DNA from: Gnetum montanum
Taxonomy: Eukaryota; Streptophyta; Gnetopsida; Gnetales; Gnetaceae
Assembly (NCBI GenBank): GCA_015680685.1
Contig: MNCI01022436.1
Location: 144,035 to 208,034, forward strand
Reading direction: 5' to 3'
Length of the DNA: 64,000 nt
The position numbers and the translations under genes are program-made. Below are positions 55,248-64,000 of the stretch, in pieces; the first letter of the stretch is position 1, and every line of letters begins with the position of its first letter. The notes under the pieces are model-generated. The model did no database searches. It saw nothing but the letters and a program-made list of their open reading frames with translations, and was not told the origin of the DNA.

Positions 55248-58200
55248 GGGTGCTATCATACCAGTGCTAACGTGTCGGATCCCATCATAAGTTCATAGTT
55301 AAGCGCGCTTGGGCTAGAGTAATACTGGGATGGGTGACCTCTCAAGAAGTCCTAGTGTTGCACCCTCCTTTTTTTCCTTGCACTTTTTTCGTGATACGTC
55401 TGTATTGTTCGAGGGTGCTCACTTTGCCTTATCATTTCTCCGTCGCAGGCCCATGCCCAGAGAAGTCCTTGCTCATTTCGTCTCCCATTCCTAGTCTTCT
55501 ATCTCTATGCATGGCATGACGCTGCTCGGTGCAAGCTTAAGCGATCGCAATGTCATGCGGCTGACGAATGCAATCGTTCATGCGCTAACACAACGAATCT
55601 GATCAAGACTCCGTAATTCAGCGTGCTTGGGCTAGAGTATTGCTGGGATGGGTGACCTGTCGGGAAGTTGTGGGATCGCAGCCTCCTTTTTTGCTACGCT
55701 TTTCTCATTTCGTATCTTCATGGTAAGACGGTGCTTGCGCTTTATTATCTGTTCTTCATCGAACGCTCAGGGCTGGAGCCGTCTTCTCCCATTTCCTTTT
55801 TGGTTCCTAGTTTTCTCTCATTATGCATGCCATTGCTTTGCGCGGTGCAAGTTTAAGTCAGGGCAATGTCGTGCACTCAACAGCTGCGATCATACCAGCG
55901 CTAACGCATCGGATCCCATCAGAACTCCATAATTAAGCACGCTTGGGTTAGAGTAGTACTGGGATGGGTGACTTCTCAGGAAGTCCTAGTGTTGCACCCT
56001 CCTTTTTTTCTTTTGCTTTTTCCATGATACGTCTGTATCGTTCGAGGGTGCTCGCTTTGCCTTTTTGTTTCTCCGTCGTAGGCCCACGCTCGGAGAAGTC
56101 CTTGTTCATTTTGTTTCCCATCCGTAGTTTTCTCTCTCTATGCATGGCATGACGCAGCCCAACGCAAGCTTAAGCGATCGCAGCATCATGCGGCTCACGA
56201 ATGCAATCGTTCATGCGCTAACGCAATGGATCTGATCAAGACTCCGTAATTCAGAGTGCTTGGGCTAGAGTATTCCTGGGATGGGTGACCTGTCGGGAAG
56301 TCGTGGGATCACAGCCTCCTTTTTCGTTGCGCTTTTCTCATTTCGTGTCTTTATGGTCGGACGGTGCTTGCGCTTTATTATCTGTTCTTCGTCGAAAGCT
56401 CAGGGCTGGAGCCGTCTTCTCCCATTTCCTTTTAGATTCCTAGTTTTCTCTCATTATGCATGCGATTGCTTTGTGCGGAGCAAGTTTAAGTGGGGGCAGC
56501 GTTGTGCACTCAATGGGTGCGATCATACCAGCGCTAACACATCGGATCCCATCAGAACTCCGTAATTAAGTGTGCTTGGGTTAGAGTAGTACTGGGATGG
56601 GTGACTTCTCGGGAAGTCCTAGTGTTGCACCCTCCTTTTTTTCTTTCGCTTTTTCCGTGATACGTATGTATCGTTCGAGGGTGCTCGGTTTGCCTTTTCA
56701 TTTCTCCGTCGTAGGCCCATGCTCGGAGAAGTCATTGTTCATTTTGTTTCCCATCGCTAGTTTTCTCTCTCTATGCATGGCATGACGCTGCCCAGCGCAA
56801 GCTTAAGAGATCGTAGCGTCATGCGGCTGACGAATGCAATCGTTCATGCGCTAACGCAACAGATCTGATCAAGACTCCGTAATTTAGTGTGCTTGGGCTA
56901 GAGTAGTGCTGGGATGGCTGACCTCTCGGGAAGTTGTGGGGTCGCAGCCTCCTTTTTCCCTGCGCTTTTCTCATTTCGTGTCTTTATGGTCGGACGGTCC
57001 TTGCGCTTTATTATCTGTTCTTCGTCGCAGGCTCAAGGCAGGAGCCGTCTTCTCCCATTTTCTTTTCAGTTCCTAGCTTTCTCTCATTATGAATCCCGTT
57101 GCTTTTCACGGCGCAAGTCTAAGTGGGGGCAACGTCGTGCACTCAACGGGTGCGAACATACCAACGCTAACGCATCGGATCCCATTACATCTCCGTAATT
57201 AAGCACGCTTGGGCTAGAGTAGCACTGGGATGGGTGACCTCTTGGGAAGCCCTAGTGTTGCACCCTCCTTTTTTTTCGGTTTTTTCGTGATACGTCTGTA
57301 TTGTTCGAGGGTGCTCGCTTTGCCTTTTCATTTCTCCATCGCAGGCCCACGCTCAGAGAAGTCCTTGCTCATTTCATTTCCCGTTCCTAATTTTCTCCCT
57401 CTATGCATGGCATGACTCTGCCTGGCGCAAGATTAAGCGATCGCAGCGTCATGCGGCTGACGAAGACAATCGTTCATGTGCTAACGCAACAGATCTGATC
57501 AAGACTCCGTAATTCAGCATGCTTGGGCTAGAGTATTGCTGGGATGGGTGACCTATCGGGAAGTCGTGGGATCGCAGCCTTCTTTTTCGCTACGCTTTTC
57601 TCGTTTCGTGTCTTTATGGTCGGATGGTGCTTGCGCTTTATTATCTGTTCTTCGTCGAAGGCTCAGGGCTGGAGCCTTCTTCTCCCATTTCCTTTTTGGT
57701 TCCTAGTTTTCTCTCATAATGAATGCCATTGTTTTGCACGGTGCAAGTTTAAGTCGGGGTAATGTCATGCACTCAACGGGTGCGATCATACCAGCGCTAA
57801 CGCATCGAATCCCATCAGAACTCCGTAATTAAGCGCACTTGGGTTAGAGTAGTACTGGGATGGGTGACTTCTCGGGAAGTCCTAGTGTTGCACCCTCCTT
57901 TTTTCCTTTTGCTTTTTCCGTGATACGTCTGTATCATTCCACGGTGCTCGCTTTGCCTTTTCGTTTCTCTGTCGCAGGCCCACGCTCGGAGAAGTCCTTG
58001 TTCATTTTGTTTCCCATCCCTAGTTTTCTCTCTCTATGCATGGCATGATGCTTCCCGGTGCAAGCTTAAGCGATCGCAGCGTCATGCAGCTGACGAATGC
58101 AATCGTTCATGCGCTAACGCAACGGATCTGATCAAGACTCCGTAATTCAGCGTGCTTGGGCTAGAGTATTGCTGGGATGGGTGACCTATCGGGAAGTCGT

Positions 58201-58409
58201 GGGATCGCAGCCTCCTTTTTCGTTGTGCTTTTCTCGTTTCGTGTCTTTATGGTCGGACGGTGCTTGTGCTTTATTATCTGTTCTTCGTCGAACGGTCAGG
58301 GTTGGAGCCGTCTTCTCCCATTTCCTTTTTGGTTCCTAGTTTTCTCTCATTATGCATGCCATTGCTTTGAGCGGAGCAATTTAAGTTGGGGCAGCGTCGT
58401 GCACTCAAC
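55248..58409 (+). repeat. Higher-order block P, copy 4
   Basis: Matches block P copy 3 at 8,866 bases. A starts are 55248, 55882, 56515, 57148 and 57778. B starts are 55566, 56199, 56832, 57462 and 58095. One base was lost in the spacer before 58410 (GCAATTTAAG for GCAAGTTTAAG). Confidence 0.9.
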
Positions 58410-59043
58410 GCGTGCTATCATACCAGTGCTAACGCGTCAGATCCCATCAGAAGTTCATAATTAAGCGCGCCTGGGCTAGAGTAGTACTGGGATGGGTGAC
58501 CTCTCAGGAAGTCCTAGTGTTGCACCCTCCTTTTTTTCCTTGCACTTTTTTCGTGATACATCTGTATTGTTCGAGGGTGCTCGCTTTGCCTTTGAATTTC
58601 TCCGTCGCAGGCCCATGCCCGGAGAAGCCCTTGCTCATTTCGTCGCCCGTTCCTAGTCTTCTATCTCTATGCATGGCATGAAACTGCTCGGTGCAAGCTT
58701 AAGCGATCGCAGTGTCATGCGGCTGACGAATGCAATTGTTCATGCGCTAACGCAACGAATCTGATCAAGACTATGTAATTCCGCGTGCTTGGGCTAGAGT
58801 ATTGCTGGGATGGGTGACCTATCGGGAAGTCGTGGGATCACAGCCTCCTTTTGCGCTACGCTTTTCTCGTTTCGTATCTTTATTGTAAGACGGTGCTTGC
58901 ACTTTATTATCTGTTCTTCGTCGATGGCTCAGGGATGGAGCCATCTTCTCCCATTTCCTTTTTGGTTCCTAGTTTTCTCTCATTATGCATGCCATTGCTT
59001 TGCGCGGTGCAAGTTTAAGTCGGGGCAGCATCGTGCACTCAAC
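58410..59043 (+). repeat. P-type leading dimer after block P copy 4
   Basis: A 58410 and B 58728, the counterpart of 49545-50178. Confidence 0.85.
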
Positions 59044-62000
59044 AGGTGCCATCATACCAACGCTAACGCATCGGATCCCATCAGAACTCCGTAATTAAGC
59101 ACGCTTGGGCTAGAGTAGTACTAGGATGGGTGATCTCTCGGGAAGTCCTAGTGTTGCGCCCTACTTTTTTTCATTCTGCTTTTTTCGTGATATGTCTGTA
59201 TTGTTCGAGGGTGCTTGCTTTGCCTTTTCATTTCCCCGTCGCAGGCCCACGCCCAGAGAAGTCCTTGATCATTTCGTCTCCCATTCCTGGTTTTCTCTCT
59301 CTATGCATGGCATGACGCTGCCGGGCTCAAGATTAAGCGATCGCAGCGTCATGCGGCTGACGAATGCAATCGTTCATACGCTAATGCAATGGATCTGATC
59401 AAGACTCCGTAATTCAGTGCTCTTGGGCTAGAGTATTACTGGGATGGGTGACCTGTCGGGGAGTCGTGGGGTCGCACCCTCCTTTTTCGTTGCGCTTTTC
59501 TCATTTCGTGTCTTTATGGTCGGACGGTGCTTGCACTTTATTATCTGTTCTTCGTTGTAGGCTTAGGGCTAGAGCCGTCTTCTCCCATTTTCTTTTCAGT
59601 TCCTAGTTTCTCTCATTATGCATGTCGTTGCTTTGCACGGTGCAAGTTTAAGTGGGGGCAGCGTCGTGCACTCAACGGGTGCTATCATACCAGCGCTAAT
59701 GCATCGGATCCCATCAGAACTTCGTAATTAGGCGCGCTTGGGCTAGAGTAGTACTGTGATGGGTGACCTCTAGGGAAGTCCTAGTGTTTCACCCTCGTTT
59801 TTTTCCTTTCGGTTTTTTCGTGATATGTCTGTATCATTCGAGGGTGCTCGCTTTGCCTTTTTCATTTCTCCGTCGCAGACCCATGCCCGGAGAAGTCCTT
59901 GCTCATTTCATCTCCCGTTCCTAGTCTTCTCTCTCTTTGCATGGCATGATGCTTCCCGGTGCAAGCTTAAGTGATCGCAGCGTCATGCGGCTGACGAAGG
60001 AAATCGTTCATGCACTAACGCAACGGATCTGATCAAGACTCCGTAATTCAGCGTGCTTGGGCTAGAGTATTGCTGGGATGGGTGACCTGTCGGGAAGTTG
60101 TGGGATCACAGCCTCCTTTTTTGCTATGCTTTTCTCGTTTCGTGTCTTTATGATCAGACGGTGCTTGCGCTTTATTATTTGTTCTTCGTCGAACGCTCAG
60201 GGTTGGAGCCGTCTTCTCCCATTTCCTTTTTGGTTCCTAGTTTTCTCTCATTATGCATGCCATTGCTTTGAGCGGAGCAAGTTTAAGTGGGGGCAGCGTC
60301 GTGCACTCAACGGGTGCTATCATACCAGTGCTAACACGTTGGATCCCATCAGAACTTCATAATTAAGCGCGCTTGGGCTATAGTAGTACTGGGATGGGTG
60401 ACCTCTCAGGAAGTCCTAGTGTTGCACCCTCCTTTTTTTCCTTGCGCTTTTTTCGTGATACGTCTGTATTTTTCGAGGGTGCTCGCTTTGCCTTTTCATT
60501 TCTCTGTCGCAGGCCCATGCTCGGAGAAGTCCTTGCTCACTTCGTCTCCCATTCCTAGTCTTCTATCTCTATGCATGGCATGATGCTGCTCGGTGCAAGC
60601 TTAAGCGATCGCAGTGTCATGCGGCTGACGAATGCAATCGTTCATGCGCTAACGCAAAAAATCTGATCAAGACTCTGTAATTCAGCGTGCTTGGGCTAGA
60701 GTATTGCTGGGATGGGTGACCTATCGGAAAGTCGTGGGATCGCAGCCTCCTTTTGCACTACGCTTTTCTCGTTTCGTATATTTATGGTAAGACGGTGCTT
60801 GCGCTTTATTATCTGTTCTTCGTCGATGTCTCAGGGATGGAGGCATCTTCTGCCATTTCCTTTTTGATTCCTAGTTTTCTCTCATTATGCATGCCATTGC
60901 TTTGCACGGTGCAAGTTTAAGTCGAGGCAGCATCGTGCACTCAACGGGTGCGATCATACCAGCGCTAACGCATCGGATCCCATCAGAACTCCGTAATTAA
61001 GCACGCTTGGGCTAGAGTAGTACTAGGATGGGTGATCTCTCGGGAAGTCCTAGTGTTGCACCCTACTTTTTTTCCTTCTGCTTTTTTCATGATATGTCTG
61101 TATTATTCGAGGGTGCTCGCTTTGCCTTTTCATTTCTCCGTCGCAGGCCCACGCCCAGAGAAGTCCTTGATCATTTCGTCTCCCATTCCTAGTTTTCTCT
61201 CTCTATGCATGGCATGACGCTGCCCGGCTCAAGCTTAAGTGATCACAGCGTCATGCGGCTGACGAATGCAATCGTTCATACGCTAATGCAATGGATCTGA
61301 TCAAGACTCTGTAATTCAGTGCTCTTGGGCTAGAGTATTGCTGGGATGGGTGACCTGTCGGGAAGTCGTGGGGTTGCACCCTCCTTTTTCGCTGCGCTTT
61401 TGTCGTTTCGTGTCTTTATGGTCGGACGGTGCTTGCACTTTATTATCTATTCTTCGTTGTAGGCTTAGGGCTAGAGCCGTCTTCTCCCATTTTCTTTTCG
61501 GTTCCTAGTTTTCTCTCATTATGCATGCCATTGCTTTGCACGGTGCAAGTTTAAGTGGGGCAGCGTCGTGCACTCAACGGGTGCTATCATACCAGCGCTA
61601 ATGCATCGGATCCCATCAGAACTTCGTAATTATGCGCGCTTGGGCTAGAGTAGTACTGTGATGGGTGACCTCTAGGGAAGTCCTAGTGTTGCACCCTCCT
61701 TTTTTTCCTTTCACTTTTTTCGTGATATGTCTGTATCGTTCGAGGGTGCTCGCTTTGCCTTTTTCATTTCTCCGTCGCAGACCCATACTCGGAGAAGTCC
61801 TTGCTCATTTCGTCTCCCGTTCCAAGTCTTCTCTCTCTGTGCATGGCATGATGCTACCTGGTGCAAGCTTAAGCGATCGCAGCGTCATGCGGCTGACGAA
61901 GGCAATCGTTCATGCTCTAATGCAATGGATCTGATCAAGACTCCGTAATTCAGCGTGCTTGGGCTAGAGTATTGCTGGGATGGGAGACCTGTCGGGAAGT

Positions 62001-62213
62001 CGTGGGATCGCAGCCTCCTTTTTCGCTGCGCTTTTCTCGTTTCGTGTCTTTATGGTCGGACGGTGCTTGCGCTTTATTATCTATTCTTCATCGAACGCTC
62101 AGGGTTGGAGCCGTCTTCTCCCATTTCCTTTTTGGTTCCTAGTTTTCCCTCATTATGGATGCCATTGCTTTGAGCAGAGCAAGTTTAAGTGGGGGCAGCG
62201 TCGTGCGCTCAAC
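59044..62213 (+). repeat. Higher-order block Q, copy 3 (partial, 10 monomers)
   Basis: A starts are 59044, 59677, 60312, 60946 and 61579. B starts are 59362, 59996, 60630, 61264 and 61898. From 59362 it matches the start of Q copy 1 (40363 onward) at an offset of about 18,999 bases, including the private phrase CGTATATTTATGG in the B units at 60630 and 41631. At 62214 it jumps to P-type units. Confidence 0.87.
60946..61064 (+). rRNA. 5S rRNA-like copy, A type, best preserved of the right array
   Basis: Reads the family consensus throughout and has the plant-standard ACTAGGATGGG in helix IV. Remaining departures from ordinary plant 5S are the A-box AATTAAGC, GGGCTAGAG and GATCTCTCGG. The upstream TTTAA motif and C at -1 are present. 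It would be the first choice when asking whether any copy here is expressed. Confidence 0.85.
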
Positions 62214-64000
62214 GGGTGCTATCATACCAGTGCTAACGCGTCGGATGCCATCAGAACTTCGTAATTAAGCGCGCTTGGGCTAGAGTAGTACTGGGATGGG
62301 TGACCTCTCAGGAAGTCCTAGTGTTGCACCCTCCTTTTTTCCTTTCGCTTTTTCCGTGATACGTCTGTATCGTTCGAGGGTGCTCGCTTTGCCTTTTCGT
62401 TTCTCCGTCGTAGGCCCACGCACGGAGAAGTCATTGTTCATTTTGTTTCCCGTCCCTAGTTTTCTCTCTCTATGCATGGCATGACGCTGCCCAGCGCAAG
62501 CTTAAGAGATCGTAGCGTCATGCGGCTGACGAATGCAATCGTTCATGCACTAACACAACGGATCTGATCAAGACTTCGTAATTTAGCGTGCTTGGGCTAG
62601 AGTAGTACTAGGATGGTTGACCTCTCGGGAAGTTGTAGGGTCGCAGCCTCCTTTTTCCCTGGGCTTTTCTTGTTTTGTGTCTTTATGGTCGGACGGTGCT
62701 TGCTCTTTATTATCTGTTCTTCGTCACAGGCTCAAGGCTGGAGCCGTCTTCTCCCATTTCCTTTTCGGTTCCTAGCTTTCTCTCATTATGAATCCCGTTG
62801 CTTTTCACGGTGCAAGTCTAAGTGGGGGCAACGTCGTGCACTCAATGGGTGCGAACATACCAGCGCTAATGCATCAGATCCCATCAGATCTCTGTAATTA
62901 AGCACGCTTGGGCTAGAGTAGCACTGGGATGGGTGACCTCTTGGGAAGCCCTAGTGTTGCACCCTCCTTTTTTTTCGGTTTCTTCGTGATACGTCTGTAT
63001 TGTTCGAGGGTGCTCGCTTTTCCTTTTCATTTCTCCATCGCAGGCCCACGCTCAAAGATGTTCTTGCTCATTTCATCTCCCGTTCCAAGTCTTCTCCCTC
63101 TATGCATGGCATGACGCTGCCCGGCGCAAGCTTAAGTGATCGCAGCATCATGCGGCTGACGAAGAAAATCGTTCATGCGCTAACGCAACAGATCTGATCA
63201 AGACTCCGTAATTCAGCATGCTTGGGCTAGAGTATTGCTGGGATGGGTGACCTGTCGGGAAGTCGTGGGATCACAGCCTCCTTTTTCGCTACGCTTTTCT
63301 CGTTTCGTGTCTTTATGGTCAGATGGTGCTTGCGCTTTATTATCTGTTCTTCGTCGAAGGCTCAGGGTTGGAGCCGTCTTCTCCCATTTCCTTTTTGGTT
63401 CCTAGTTTTCTCTCATAATGCATTCCATTGTTTTGCGCGGTGCAAGTTTAAGTCGAGGCAGTGTTGTGCACTCAACGGGTGCGATCATACCAGCGCTAAC
63501 GCATCAGATCCCATCAGAACTCCATAATTAAGTGCGCTTGGGTTAGAGTAGTACTGGGATGGGTGACTTCTCAGGAAGTCCTAGTGTTGTACCGTCCTTT
63601 TTTCCTTTCGCTTTTTCCGTGATACGTCTGTATCGTTGCACGGTGCTCGCTTTGCCTTTTCGTTTCTCCGTCGCAGGCCCACGCTCGGAGAAGTCCTTGT
63701 TCATTTTGTTTCCCATCCCTAGTTTTCTCTCTCTATAAATGGCATGATGCTTTCCGGCGCAAGCTTAAGCGATCGCAGCGTCATGCGGCTGACGAATGCA
63801 ATCGTTCATGCGCTAACGCAACGGATCTGATCAAGACTCCGTAATTCAGCGTGCTTGGGCTAGAGTATTGTTGGGATGGGTGACCTGTCGGGAAGTCGTG
63901 GGATCGCAGCCTCCTTTTTCGCTGCGCTTTTCTCGTTTCGTGTCTGTATGGTCGGACGGTGCTTGCGCTTTGTTAACTGTTCTTCGTCGAACGCTCAGGG
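62214..64000 (+). repeat. 5S-like array, last segment, P-type units, continues past the window
   Basis: A starts are 62214, 62847 and 63477. B starts are 62531, 63161 and 63794. Units from 62531 follow 47966-49229 at 14,565 bases (diagnostic ATGGTTGACC and AGTAGCACTGGG). The window ends in a B spacer. Confidence 0.92.

Noticed and set aside
28547-63527. A 94-codon frame (and companions of 61-62 codons) recurring in dozens of array units with very similar products.
   Set aside because: Each frame starts at the ATGGGTGACC of a 5S C box and runs through a spacer into the next 5S region. Similarity follows from repeat homology, and several units break it without other effect. A synonymous/non-synonymous test would be needed to revive it.
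1-64000. CRISPR-like array, because of regular repeats and spacers.
   Set aside because: Repeats of about 317 bp carry 5S rRNA sequence, spacers are homologous to each other, and the context is plant nuclear DNA.

Overview
The window is nuclear DNA of a land plant. The evidence is a long tandem array of 5S rRNA-derived units with plant-type 5S sequence, a Ty3/gypsy LTR retrotransposon primed by tRNA-Asp with an Athila-like protease region, and AT-rich non-genic DNA. The lineage cannot be named from the sequence alone. No ordinary protein-coding host gene could be supported.

Layout. (1) Bases 1-2874 are the end of a 5S-like array. (2) Bases 2875-26536 are an island without array units. It holds two copies of a segmental duplication (2875-6880, and 13743-17023 resuming at 25775-26140), an isolated 5S fragment (6973-7035), several decayed LTR and minisatellite remnants (7.3-12 kb), a solo LTR (17024-17869, minus strand, 5-bp target duplication) and a nested LTR element (18006-25532, plus strand, 5-bp target duplication) interrupted by 384 N. 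(3) Bases 26537-64000 are again 5S-like array, continuing past the window.

The array. The unit is a dimer of about 634 bp made of two monomers of about 317 bp. Each monomer has a 5S-like region of about 119 bp plus a spacer. A copies keep both strands of helix I, the internal promoter boxes and a T-run terminator. B copies have a mispaired helix I. By hand I count 63 A and 65 B copies, all on the plus strand. Dimers are organised into nested higher-order repeats: a 10-monomer block of about 3,162 bp present four times, a 6-monomer block of about 1,902 bp, and a super-repeat of 8,866 bp (28 monomers). These are signs of repeated unequal exchange.

The retrotransposon. LTR 5' end, TATA box, poly(A) signal, tRNA-Asp primer site, gag and a retropepsin domain are visible, but no reverse transcriptase, RNase H or integrase is seen before the gap. 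It looks like a gag-pro-only, non-autonomous element whose gag is broken by a stop and a frameshift. Its LTR and that of the older solo LTR each carry long palindromes just upstream of the TATA box.

Reconstructed order of events (inference): the solo LTR inserted before the segmental duplication. Copy 1 later lost most of that LTR and adjacent DNA, and copy 2 received the gag-pro element.
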